From Natrarchaeobius oligotrophus (GTDB lineage Archaea; Halobacteriota; Halobacteria; Halobacteriales; Natrialbaceae), in contig NZ_REFZ01000001.1 of NCBI RefSeq assembly GCF_003841465.1, forward strand, positions 124,001 to 188,000: a DNA stretch of 64,000 nt. The letters run 5' to 3'. The translations under genes and the position numbers were made by a program. Shown here piece after piece: positions 33,038 through 41,392 of the stretch (the first letter of the stretch is position 1; each line of letters starts with the position of its first letter). Below the pieces are notes generated by a model. The model was not told the origin of the DNA. It ran no database searches and saw only the letters and a program-made list of their open reading frames with translations.

Positions 33038-33394
33038 TTATCGTTCGAGCCAGTAGTGCCAGTCTTCGATGGCCTGCTCGGTGTCCGGACTGGGATCAAC
33101 AGGTTCCAATTGCTCCAGTGGGACGCCGAGTTCTCGATCCATCCACTCGACCGTCACGAACAGCTGACTGAGAGTTGGTTCTGGTGATGACATTCCCACC
33201 ACGTGCACCGTTTCGCCTTCCGTTAGCGGGGATTCCTCTCGTTCTTCGACACAGCGAGCTTCGAAGGGAAACTCGAGGAAATCGTCTATGTACGCATACC
33301 AGCCCATCGCCGCCTCCTCAGCACTATATGTATCGACGGTAATCCTCGTCTGGATACGCTCTTCGCGTTCTTCGTCCCGGTCTGGGCGTGTCAT
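33038..33394 (-). CDS. CcbP-like calcium-binding protein
   Basis: This 118-residue protein matches the calcium-binding family first described as cyanobacterial CcbP (PF11535). Key blocks are 'EERIQTRITVDTYSAEEAAMGWYAYIDDFLEFPFEARC', 'GETVHVVGMSS', 'FVTVEWMDRELGVPLEQLEPV' and the C-terminal 'EQAIEDWHYWL'. In Anabaena CcbP buffers Ca2+ during heterocyst development; in an archaeon its role is unknown. Its ATG overlaps the stop of the upstream coiled-coil gene by 4 nt (ATGA), so the two are translationally coupled. Confidence 0.85.
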   Translation of the reverse strand: MTRPDRDEEREERIQTRITVDTYSAEEAAMGWYAYIDDFLEFPFEARCVEEREESPLTEGETVHVVGMSSPEPTLSQLFVTVEWMDRELGVPLEQLEPVDPSPDTEQAIEDWHYWLER

Positions 33395-34392
33395 GGCTCG
33401 CCTCCCGCTCGGGTGTGGTACGCTTGCCCGGACTTGAACTCGGTCAACTCATCGATACGAGCCTCCAGATCCTCGATCTCCTGTCGGAGTTCCTCGGCCT
33501 CTTCTCCGCCCGTGGCCGCGAGTTGATCTTTCAGGCCCTGAAGGCGACTCTCCTTTCGTTCTTCGTCGACCTCGGCCTTGCGGACGTACTCGCGCTCTTC
33601 GGTCTCGTACACATCGCTCTCGGAGAGTTCGGTTACCTCGAGTGCGTCGTCGACCTTCTCGCGATCAACACCCAGTACGCGCTCGCGGTCGATCCCGGCT
33701 TCTTCGAGCGTTTCCAGGACTTCTTTATCGCCTTTCAGCGTCCGATTGCGCCTCGTGGTCCGCTGGACGGATCCGAACGGCCCGCTCACCGGTCGGTCGT
33801 GATGGAGTCGATTCAGCAGCACGTCGGCAACGTCTTGACGGAGGTCGTTTGCATTCCGCTGGACATCGGACAGTAAGGTGTAGAGGTTCACCAGGGCATC
33901 CGTCTCTATCTCCTCCAACACGTCGACTTCGTGTCGTTCGAGTGCGTCAACCAGCAATAGTGCGTCCGCATACACCTCGAGGTCGGGTTCGGTTCGTTCG
34001 TGCTCGTCGGACTCGGATGTCTCTGCGGTGTCGAGAAGCTGGCTGGTCGTCGCTTCCTCTTTCTCCTCGATCACACCTCGGTCTTCGTCGATCTCGAATC
34101 GCGGATGGAGGCTCAACACTGCCGGGAACGGATCGGCGTCTGCCGGAAGTCTATCGAGTTCGAAGTCTCCCGCCTCTTCGGTGATCCGACGATAGAGCGT
34201 TTCGAACTGATCGCGTTGAAGCGGTCGTGTCTCGTCGATTTCACGGTCGAGGAACTCGATGACGACCCGCTGTTCCTGAACGTCAGTAACGCGAAATCGG
34301 TCGTGGGACAGCGGCGTAATCAACGTGGCCCCTTCCGGGAGAGCGTCGAGTTCCTCGAGAAGCGTGTGCCACGAGACGCTGAACGGTGCCAT
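33391..34392 (-). CDS. coiled-coil protein of unknown function coupled to CcbP
   Basis: This 333-residue acidic protein has an N-terminal beta-rich part ('WHTLLEELDALPEGATLITPLSHDRFRVTDVQEQRVVIEFLD'), a helical middle ('LLLVDALERHEVDVLEEIETDALVNLYTLLSDVQRNANDLRQDVADVLLNRLHHDRP') and a C-terminal coiled coil ('LQGLKDQLAATGGEEAEELRQEIEDLEARIDEL'). No enzymatic motif is visible. It precedes and overlaps the CcbP-like gene by 4 nt, suggesting a Ca2+-linked partner. ATG 34392 is used because upstream residues are not conserved in style. Confidence 0.7.
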   Translation of the reverse strand: MAPFSVSWHTLLEELDALPEGATLITPLSHDRFRVTDVQEQRVVIEFLDREIDETRPLQRDQFETLYRRITEEAGDFELDRLPADADPFPAVLSLHPRFEIDEDRGVIEEKEEATTSQLLDTAETSESDEHERTEPDLEVYADALLLVDALERHEVDVLEEIETDALVNLYTLLSDVQRNANDLRQDVADVLLNRLHHDRPVSGPFGSVQRTTRRNRTLKGDKEVLETLEEAGIDRERVLGVDREKVDDALEVTELSESDVYETEEREYVRKAEVDEERKESRLQGLKDQLAATGGEEAEELRQEIEDLEARIDELTEFKSGQAYHTRAGGEP

Positions 34393-34549
34393 ACGGTAAC
34401 GCTTGGAAGGAAGGCTACTAAACCGTGGGGAACAGATCGACTCCATCGATATCCCAGCTCTTGTGTTCGTCTTCGGTGTGAAACATTTCTCCAAACTGTA
34501 ACTGTGTCGACTGACGTGGATTCAAGAGGAACCTCCACGAACTCTCGGT

Positions 34550-34915
34550 ATGGTCGATGATTCGGATTCCGAAACGACGCCTTCGTTTCTCTCGTCGCTT
34601 CCAGATCAGCCGATCACGGATGACGTCGTAAAGCAGATCGGCGAAAGCGACCACCCGAAAATTCACGGTGCAATGGGTTTTCCCGGCTCGACACCGGGCT
34701 CGATCGAAGCATTCCTCCTGAATATGGAAGAGGCGACTCACGTGCTCGTGTTCGACTCGTCCGAGGGACGATGGCGGGTCTACGAGTCGTTCGATAACAC
34801 CGACATGGCTCATCAAGAAATGATCGACCATGCCACCGAGATTGCCAACGACTGGTTCGCAGAGAGTCTTGCCGGCCGTGTTGCGCGTGCAGAAGACGCC
34901 GATTCAGAGCTATGA
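34550..34915 (+). CDS. small protein of unknown function, pair member 1
   Basis: This 121-residue protein reads 'FLSSLPDQPITDDVVKQIGESDHPKIHGAMGFPGS', then 'LLNMEEATHVLVFDSSEGRWRVYESFD' and a C-terminal helix 'MIDHATEIANDWFAESL'. The middle part looks like a small alpha/beta sensor. The gene overlaps the next by 4 nt (ATGA), so the two products are probably made together. No family is recognised. It starts divergently from the coiled-coil gene on the other strand. The island's accessory nature makes a plasmid or virus origin plausible. Confidence 0.65.
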   Translation: MVDDSDSETTPSFLSSLPDQPITDDVVKQIGESDHPKIHGAMGFPGSTPGSIEAFLLNMEEATHVLVFDSSEGRWRVYESFDNTDMAHQEMIDHATEIANDWFAESLAGRVARAEDADSEL

Positions 34916-35406
34916 AGGTACGCTACTACGCAGACGCGGAGATACGAGAGATGCACAACCACGCGATACGTCTGTTAACGCAGCTTCATGACGAACACGG
35001 CATCACCGTCGAGATTGATCGGATCGACGAACAGCACGATCCGATCACTGACTTCCCCGATGAAGTGCGGCGTCTACCACCTGAAGAGGTCTACGAGCGC
35101 GATTTCAAGCGTAATCGTGCCCTGAATGCGGTCATCGAACAGACGCCGTCGGAAGCCTTCAAACACTACGGAACGCTCGACATCGCCGGGAACGTCGCCG
35201 TCGTCGATGAGGAGGGAACCGTTCAGTGGGCTTCGACACTTCCGGGATATGCGGACGGATATGGCCCGGGTGCCGAATCACAGACAGCAATGGACTTTCT
35301 CGAAGATATCGCTACGTCGCCAAGTACCCGTATCTGTATCGAGTGTCTACACCTGTTGGACGGCGATGAGAACTTCTGTCCGAACTGTGGTAACGGTCTT
35401 CCGTAG
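34912..35406 (+). CDS. zinc-ribbon protein of unknown function, pair member 2
   Basis: This 164-residue protein begins MKVRYYADAEIREMHNHAIRL, with a thioredoxin-like or alpha/beta N-terminal half. It contains 'ALNAVIEQTPSEAFKHYGTLDIAGNVAVVDEEGTVQWASTLPGYADGYGPGAESQTAMDFLEDIA', and ends with a zinc ribbon: CIEC, a spacer of 10 residues, then CPNCG near residues 143-161. The N-terminal domain has no CxxC. It overlaps the upstream gene by 4 nt and is probably its partner. No function can be assigned. Confidence 0.65.
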   Translation: MKVRYYADAEIREMHNHAIRLLTQLHDEHGITVEIDRIDEQHDPITDFPDEVRRLPPEEVYERDFKRNRALNAVIEQTPSEAFKHYGTLDIAGNVAVVDEEGTVQWASTLPGYADGYGPGAESQTAMDFLEDIATSPSTRICIECLHLLDGDENFCPNCGNGLP

Positions 35407-35988
35407 GTGGGGTGGCCGTCTCAGTACGCATGATTATTCTCGAAAGCAACAACACTGCGTTCTCGAGGCCATATTTCGTACCCTACGACTTCGCAGTCTT
35501 TCGGTTTTGTTTTTCAAAATCTGCGATGGGTGCTGCTGCGTATCGAGAAGCGTTGAAGCAAGGGTGGATCGGAGAGCCACGGTGAGTTTCGGTGGTGAAG
35601 CGCTCGCACGGTGCGACGCTGCGAGGGCAGCCGTGGTACCGTGAGTTCCGAGAAGGCGTCCTGATGTTTGTTATTTACAACGTCGAGCGCGCCTCTCCGC
35701 CACTACGATTCCGACGCCGCACCCCCTACTCGACGAGACACGCAGCATATCTCAGACTCTTCGAACTTCGTCGGAGAATCCGACGCAAACCCGGACGAGA
35801 AGCCCGGAAAGAAATCGATCGAACTGTTCTCCGACTCACCAACAATGTCCTTCACAAGATCGAATGTGGCAATCCTGTCTACATACTGAAAAGCTGGACA
35901 CAGCGAACGGCTTCTCGGATAGATGGTCGCTGGATCACGATACGATTATACTCGTTGGGTAAATACAGATCAGACTACGGTACTCGAT
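35407..35988 (+). other. gene-poor stretch with a transposase relic
   Basis: Apart from the transposase fragment at 35592-35694 nothing coding is convincing. The DNA is AT-richer than the core, with T- and A-runs such as gttttgtttttcaaaat (about 35505-35521), in keeping with decayed inserted DNA. Confidence 0.5.
35592..35694 (+). pseudogene. C-terminal fragment of an ISH-type transposase
   Basis: The frame reads VVKRSHGATLRGQPWYREFR followed by EGVLMFVIYNVERA. This is the end of the catalytic domain of haloarchaeal IS4/IS5-like transposases (pattern VKRxxGxxLRxxxWYxxFREIVLxxxVYNxERA, with the DDE glutamate in FRE). The upstream part is missing or disrupted by stops, and no terminal inverted repeats were found. 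The exact IS family is uncertain. Confidence 0.5.
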
Positions 35989-37143
35989 ATGGCCGATTTC
36001 CATTATCTTGCAAATACGCACGTTCCCGCACCATTCGATACGATCGGCATCGAAAACCCGTGGGTTATCGTCGGGGTTGTTCTCGTCGCATCGTACATCG
36101 TCGCCTCTCTCGTTGAATGGGGTGGTAAAGAACTTCTGCATCGATCGGACTCCTCATCGACAACTTCGTTCAACCGAATGTTTTTCGAGGTGATCCACAC
36201 GCCCCTCTATCTCTCGATCGGACTGCTGGGTGTGTATCTGAGTCTGGTCGTCCTCGATTTCGTCGAATCCAGTTTCTACTTCGTCGGAGCGCTTCTCACG
36301 GCATTCGTCGTTCTCTGGGCCTGGGCGGCACTTCGTCTCGGCAATCGGTGGATCGAGTATGCGCATTCGAGTGAGAACAACTACAAGTTTGCGCCGGTTT
36401 TCAAAAACGCCTGGAAGATCGTAACGGTCATCGGGAGCGGATTACTCTTGGTCTCGATCTGGGATCTCGAGATCACGCCGTTTCTCGCGTCCGCGGGCAT
36501 TCTCGGCATTGTAATCGGCCTCGCAGCACAGGAAACCATTTCGAACCTGATCGGCGGTGTTTCGCTCTACTTCGATGACACCTACGAGGTGGGCGATGTG
36601 ATTCTTCTTGATGACGACGGACTTCGTGGAGCGGTCGTCGATATCGGTATTCGAAGTACGACGGTGCTCACACGTGATAACGTGACGGTCACCGTTCCGA
36701 ACTCGGTATTGAACTCGTCACAGGTGATAAATCAGTCGACCCCGCAACGCCGGACGCGGATGCGGATTCCGATCACTGCCGAGTACGGAACTGACTACCG
36801 GAAAGTCGAACAGATCCTCCTCGATGTTTGTGACGACGTTTCACTGATCCACGATTCACCGCCACCGCAAGTGCTTTTCAGTGAATTTGGCGACTCGGCG
36901 CTGGTGTTCGAACTTCGGGCGTTCGTTGTTCATCCACTGAAGGAAAAAAGCGCTATCGATCGGGTCAATCGAAGGGTGTACGATGAATTTAGCGATGCAG
37001 GGATCGGCATCCCGTTCCCACAGCGTGAGTTGAGCTTTCACGAGTCGGAGATCGATCCGAATTCCTCCGAGAGTACCATCAACAAACCGAACATAGATTC
37101 TGCGAATTACGGCGGTCAGTCGCACAACGACGATGGTCACTGA
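35989..37143 (+). CDS. MscS family mechanosensitive channel
   Basis: This 384-residue protein has four or five membrane helices. The pore-lining TM3 and hinge are 'FLASAGILGIVIGLAAQETISNLIGGVSLYF', followed by the beta domain 'DTYEVGDVILLDDDGLRGAVVDIGIRSTTVLTRDNVTVTVPNS' and a C-terminal domain ending in 'GIGIPFPQREL'. These channels release ions or small solutes on hypo-osmotic shock. ATG 35989 is used because the first helix begins shortly after. The gene has a slightly lower G+C than the core and converges with a frameshifted gene. Confidence 0.9.
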   Translation: MADFHYLANTHVPAPFDTIGIENPWVIVGVVLVASYIVASLVEWGGKELLHRSDSSSTTSFNRMFFEVIHTPLYLSIGLLGVYLSLVVLDFVESSFYFVGALLTAFVVLWAWAALRLGNRWIEYAHSSENNYKFAPVFKNAWKIVTVIGSGLLLVSIWDLEITPFLASAGILGIVIGLAAQETISNLIGGVSLYFDDTYEVGDVILLDDDGLRGAVVDIGIRSTTVLTRDNVTVTVPNSVLNSSQVINQSTPQRRTRMRIPITAEYGTDYRKVEQILLDVCDDVSLIHDSPPPQVLFSEFGDSALVFELRAFVVHPLKEKSAIDRVNRRVYDEFSDAGIGIPFPQRELSFHESEIDPNSSESTINKPNIDSANYGGQSHNDDGH

Positions 37144-37388
37144 GTAGCGCATCGTGACGTAAACGGTCATCCGCTGTCCAGTGTGAAAGTCGTACCAGTT
37201 CGACGATCGGTTCGAACTCCTCGACCTCCCCGACGGCGAGGAGCGCGCTCAGGGAACATATCCGATTTCCTCGGGTATCACTGAGCTGAACGACCGGTGG
37301 CTCGTCCGAGTCGAACGCGTCGAGTTCGTCGCGGCGTCCACTCACACCGCGGTCTCGCGACCCGTCCGTTCGTTTCTCTCGTCGATCG

Positions 37389-37807
37389 TCACTCTCGTCC
37401 ACCGCCGTCTTCGCCGCCGGACCAATCATCCAGCGTCGCTTGCATCCCGTCGACGTCGCCAACGAGGGCTTCATCTGGCTACCGACGGCCTCGTATTTCT
37501 CGTGTGCCATCGTGAGCCACAGGTACGCTGATTCCTCTCCCGGTCCGGTGCCCACTTCTACGTGCGGTGATCCGTTCGTCTCGCCCCGGACGAACTGGTC
37601 GAACCAGGGGTACTCCCCGAGGGAATCCTCGATGCGTCCCAGAATATCGCGGGTCTTTCGTTCGATTTCCTCGCCAGAGTCGCCGACACAGCGTTCGTTA
37701 CGGAGCAGTTCGACGTCGCCGACGGTCAACGGTGTCGAGACTCGCTCGACGAGCGTCCTCTCGGTCCTGCTCCTGTGTTCCCGTGTGAGTATTCGATTGC
37801 GACTCAT
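37389..37807 (-). pseudogene. hypothetical gene interrupted by one frameshift
   Basis: From ATG 37807 the frame gives a credible acidic protein ('TERTLVERVSTPLTVGDVELLRNERC' to 'ESAYLWLTMAHEKYEAVGS'). Near 37475 that frame turns Arg/Ser-rich, while the neighbouring frame continues credibly as 'DEALVGDVDGMQATLDDWSGGEDGGGRE' with a stop at 37389-37391. Joined, the product is about 139 residues. Either one base was lost or gained in the genome, or the sequence has an indel. The family and function are not recognised. Left unrepaired, the first frame runs on to 37079, overlapping the mscS 3' end. Confidence 0.6.
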
Positions 37808-38188
37808 ATACTGGTGTTCGGGCCGCCACGTGGGTGATTTTGAAACAACGGTGAACCGTTACGTACCCCCAATGGTGCGGAGACGAGACCCGTTTCGTCG
37901 CCAAAAAGTGGACGAGCGTATCTCGTCTTCGTATTCGACATCGTTCTCGACGAAGTCCAACGCGCCCAGGCGTCGGTAGTTGATCAACCGCGATGACGAA
38001 CTCGAGCGCCTGGGGAACGGTACGAGAGCGAAAGTGCGAACGCGCTGTCGTCTGTGTGGGGAAGTCCTGGCCGATTTCGAAATCCATTCGAGGCCGCGAC
38101 GGCGTCGTTGGCGACCTGGCTACAGAGGCGGCCGCGAACCCTCAGTTCGAGCTTCCCCCGTGCTTTCGGGCGGACGTCGATCCACCAA
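37808..38188 (+). other. spacer without a convincing gene
   Basis: Overlapping frames exist on both strands but give Arg-rich products. Nothing structured was seen. It separates the frameshifted gene from the J-domain/HNH unit. Confidence 0.5.
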
Positions 38189-38818
38189 TCAATCAGTCGG
38201 GAGAATCCGCCTGTGGGTTTCCAGCAGCTGTTCTACCCCGATAACGACCGCAACGAGGACCACCCCGAGAACCACGAGGCCGAGCGAGCCGATTCCGGTG
38301 GTGGAAAGTATCCCGACCTGAACCCCTGGCGCCCAGCTCAACACGGTGAACGCGAGTTCCAGACCCAGGAGTCCGCCGACGATCGCGATCAGCCCGTGTC
38401 CGCCGACCACCGTCAGTCGAGAGCGATCGATCTCGGAAACTCGAGGTGGTTTCTCGCTCCGTCGATAGACGCCGTCCCACATCGATCCCGCACGTTCGGT
38501 CCCTCGGGTGTGTGCACGCCAGCCAACTCCGTCCGCATCAGCGTCCGTGGGTGACTGTGTCGTCTGCGTTCGAGAGCGGGTCGTCGACGGTCTAGTGGCG
38601 TCGGATTGTCCACCATCCACTCCCGCTTCGTCGTACCGTGCTCGCTGTTTCGGGTCGCTGAGGACGTCGTAGGCCTCCTTGACCCGCATAAACAGCTGTG
38701 CAGCGTTCGGATGATCCGATTGGTCAGGATGCGTTTGCTTGACTTTCGTTCGATACGCCGTTTCGATCTCGTCCTGTGAGGCGTCTTCGGTGACTCCGAG
38801 AATCTCGTAATAGTTCAT
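38189..38818 (-). CDS. membrane-anchored J-domain protein
   Basis: This 209-residue protein starts with a canonical J domain (MNYYEILGVTEDASQDEIET, HPD at residues 30-32, 'AYDVLSDPKQRARYDEAG'). A polar Ser/Thr/Asp-rich linker follows (about 70-130), then two membrane helices (about 140-160 and 166-190) and a short basic tail. J domains stimulate Hsp70 (DnaK), so this should recruit the chaperone to the membrane. Its ATG overlaps the stop of the upstream HEAT-HNH gene by 4 nt (ATGA), implying a shared function. It is distinct from the core DnaJ, as it lacks the Cys-rich zinc domain. Confidence 0.85.
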   Translation of the reverse strand: MNYYEILGVTEDASQDEIETAYRTKVKQTHPDQSDHPNAAQLFMRVKEAYDVLSDPKQRARYDEAGVDGGQSDATRPSTTRSRTQTTQSPTDADADGVGWRAHTRGTERAGSMWDGVYRRSEKPPRVSEIDRSRLTVVGGHGLIAIVGGLLGLELAFTVLSWAPGVQVGILSTTGIGSLGLVVLGVVLVAVVIGVEQLLETHRRILPTD

Positions 38819-39927
38819 GCGTCGAACACCCTGGCGTGGCGCGCTTCGTGGCACTCGCGACACAGCGTGCGCAGATTCTCGGGATCGTCGCTCCCGCCAA
38901 CGCTCCGTGGCGTCTGATGGTCGACGTGTAACTCGGCGTCACCGTTTGGACCGCCACCGACGCCGCAGTTCCGACAGTAGTACCCGTCACGTTGGCGCAC
39001 TACGCTCGCCCGAATCCCCCAGTCGTCGGGAAGCGGTGGGGTCTGCTGTCGAATATCCTCCGACACGGGCGCTCGACCGGGCAGAAACGGAAAGATTTGC
39101 GTCGCCGTCGGCCACATCGACGCGCGCAGATACAGCGCTCGCCGCGCTCGGTTTCCGAAAAATTTGAGCTTCCGAAGCTCGTGGAGCATCACCTTTCCGC
39201 GCCCCATCGGGCTCAAATGCTGAAACCGATACGCAAAGCGCAACGCGTTGAGAATCGCGATATAGAACAACAGCGGAATCGCCGCGCCCCAGACGATCGA
39301 TCTCAACCCGATCTGAGCGGGTTTGCTGAGTCCGGTGGTTCGAGGGGTCGGAGCCAGATCGGCTTCCAGTGGCCGACTCGCCATGTCGCCACCGTCGAGT
39401 ACGTCGATAGCCGTTTCGACCAACGCGCTGTCGACGTCACACGAGTCCAGCACCGCTTCCGCGTCGGGTCTCTCCAGGAAGTCGACGAGACTTTCCCTGA
39501 TCGCCTCTCTCGGGGTCACCAGATCGGGCCGTAACACCGCAATCCTCGAGACGGCTCCGGCCGCCATTCCCCGCTCTTTTTCGAGGTCGCTCTCCCGAAG
39601 CAGTTCGTGGAGCAGTTCGGTCGTGTGTCCGAACTCCTGTGGATACCAGCGAGCGAGATTGTACACGACTGCGAGTGCACCACCGCGAACGGCCTCCGAT
39701 TCGTCGTCCAGCCGCGAGACGATTCCCGGCGTTTGTTCCCGAAGTTGAAGCGGATAGGACGCCGACATCTTGATCATAACGTCCAACGCGCCGTAGCGAA
39801 CGCGAGAATCGTCGTGGACTACCCACTTGCGTAATCGGTCGCGGTGTTTGAGCCCGGACGAGGGGTCGCGTTCGACCTCCCGTTGAATTTGCTCGATCGT
39901 CGAACGGAGGTTTTTCGTCGAACTCAT
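38815..39927 (-). CDS. membrane-anchored HEAT-repeat HNH endonuclease
   Basis: This 370-residue protein has three parts. Residues about 1-180 are helical HEAT-like repeats ('DDSRVRYGALDVMIKMSASYP', 'SEAVRGGALAVVYNLARWYP'). One membrane helix lies at about 209-229. The C terminus is an HNH nuclease with Cys318/Cys321, the catalytic HVDH (334-337), Asn351 and Cys356/Cys359 plus His364. HNH domains nick or cut DNA. Anchoring of such a nuclease in a membrane and coupling (4-nt overlap) to a J-domain protein is unusual and recalls phage-defence modules; that role is inferred. Confidence 0.85.
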   Translation of the reverse strand: MSSTKNLRSTIEQIQREVERDPSSGLKHRDRLRKWVVHDDSRVRYGALDVMIKMSASYPLQLREQTPGIVSRLDDESEAVRGGALAVVYNLARWYPQEFGHTTELLHELLRESDLEKERGMAAGAVSRIAVLRPDLVTPREAIRESLVDFLERPDAEAVLDSCDVDSALVETAIDVLDGGDMASRPLEADLAPTPRTTGLSKPAQIGLRSIVWGAAIPLLFYIAILNALRFAYRFQHLSPMGRGKVMLHELRKLKFFGNRARRALYLRASMWPTATQIFPFLPGRAPVSEDIRQQTPPLPDDWGIRASVVRQRDGYYCRNCGVGGGPNGDAELHVDHQTPRSVGGSDDPENLRTLCRECHEARHARVFDA

Positions 39928-40450
39928 CTGTGTGTTCTGGGTGTTGCTAACTGTAAACGATTCTGGCCAAACCCCTCTTTCGTGTCGTATTTGAAATGGA
40001 TTTGTCAGATAACCGTCCCGCCCGATCTGTCTCGTTTACTCGCCGTGTGTCGCCGTCGAATTTGCCACTTCCGTCCGATCTATTCGATTGCTCGAGCGTC
40101 GAATCGGGCCGGTAATTCCCACACACTTCCAAAATCAGACACGAACTGCGAGCGCCACGGCGTTACATCATGGTTCGAACAGTTTACGAGCTCGGGGCGT
40201 ATGCTCCGCCACGGGCCAACGCTCGGTCACGCTGTTGACGCTCGCGTTCGGTGGATGGATAGCCGCTGGTATCGCACACACGGCGTCTCCGAGCGGATGA
40301 CGACGAACGCACGAGGCGGGTTTTCCGCGCATTTCTGTGAGATGAAGCCGACGCCCCGTTGTCCGTCACCGCGTGAAATACCGCGAGAGGTTTTATGTAA
40401 CTCAGCGGTGTAGGACCGTCGTCTGGAGTTCCGCTCGACAGGTGACGACG
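39928..40450 (+). other. divergent intergenic region, no gene seen
   Basis: About 520 nt separate the HEAT-HNH start from the ABC ATPase start. AT-rich patches (such as gaggttttatgtaactc, about 40385-40401) may hold promoters. No frame with protein-like composition or RNA-like structure was recognised. Confidence 0.5.
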
Positions 40451-41392
40451 ATGTGTGCACGTACCCAGGCGGCCGAAACCGGATCGGAGAAGCAGACAGC
40501 GACGATCAGGTTGGACGGCCTCACCAAACGGTACGGGGAAATCATTGCGAACGACGACGTATCGTTCGAGGTGCGTCCCGGCGAAATCTTCGGCTATCTC
40601 GGTCCGAACGGAGCCGGAAAGACGACGACGATCCGCCTGTTGCTCGGGCTCATCAAACCGACGTCAGGGAGTGCAGAGGTACTCGGCGCTGACGTCCGCG
40701 ACAGACGGGCGCTGACCGAAGCCAAAGCCGAGGTCGGATACCTCCCGGACGAACTCGGCTTCGAGGAGCGTCTCACCGGTCGACAGGTTCTGGACTACTT
40801 CGCCCGAATGCGCGGGGACGAACGGCGCGAGGAACTCCTGGATCTGTTTCGGCCGCCACTCGACCGGCCGGTCGAGACGTACTCGTCGGGCAACCGCCGG
40901 ATGCTCGGGATCGTCCAGGCGTTCATGCACGATCCGGAACTGGTCATCATGGACGAACCGACCTCGGGACTGGATCCGCTCAAACAGGACCGGATGCACG
41001 CGTTTGTAGCGGAGGAACGCGACGCCGGAAAGACGATCTTCTTCTCCTCGCACGTCCTCAGCGAGGTCCAGCACGTCTGCGACCGCGTCGGTATCGTCCG
41101 CGAGGGGAAACTGGTCGCCCTCGAGAACATCGACGACCTGCTCGAGCGGGGCGGCAAGCGCGTTCGGGTGCAGTTTCCCGAGCCGGTCGACGAGGACCGC
41201 TTCGGTACGAGCGAGATGATCGACGTCGAAACCGTCGACAGGACCGTTCGGTTCACCTACACCGGCGAGCCCGCCACGCTACTGGAACACCTCGTTCAGT
41301 TTCGAATCGAGGACGTCGACGTCGGCGATCCGAAACTCGATGACATCTTCAAACACTACTACGGAGACGACGGCGACGCGGAGGCGGGATGA
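40451..41392 (+). CDS. ABC transporter ATP-binding protein
   Basis: This 313-residue ABC-2-type ATPase has Walker A GPNGAGKTT (51-59), the Q-loop near 'VGYLPDELGFEERLTG', a signature SSGNRRM (variant of LSGGQ), Walker B LVIMDEPTSGLD and the H-loop 'FFSSHVLSEV'. A C-terminal domain of about 80 residues follows, as in NosF/CcmA-like exporters. Its stop overlaps the first permease ATG by 4 nt. Together with the two permeases it should form an exporter for an unknown substrate. ATG 40451 is chosen because upstream residues lack family features. Confidence 0.9.
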   Translation: MCARTQAAETGSEKQTATIRLDGLTKRYGEIIANDDVSFEVRPGEIFGYLGPNGAGKTTTIRLLLGLIKPTSGSAEVLGADVRDRRALTEAKAEVGYLPDELGFEERLTGRQVLDYFARMRGDERREELLDLFRPPLDRPVETYSSGNRRMLGIVQAFMHDPELVIMDEPTSGLDPLKQDRMHAFVAEERDAGKTIFFSSHVLSEVQHVCDRVGIVREGKLVALENIDDLLERGGKRVRVQFPEPVDEDRFGTSEMIDVETVDRTVRFTYTGEPATLLEHLVQFRIEDVDVGDPKLDDIFKHYYGDDGDAEAG

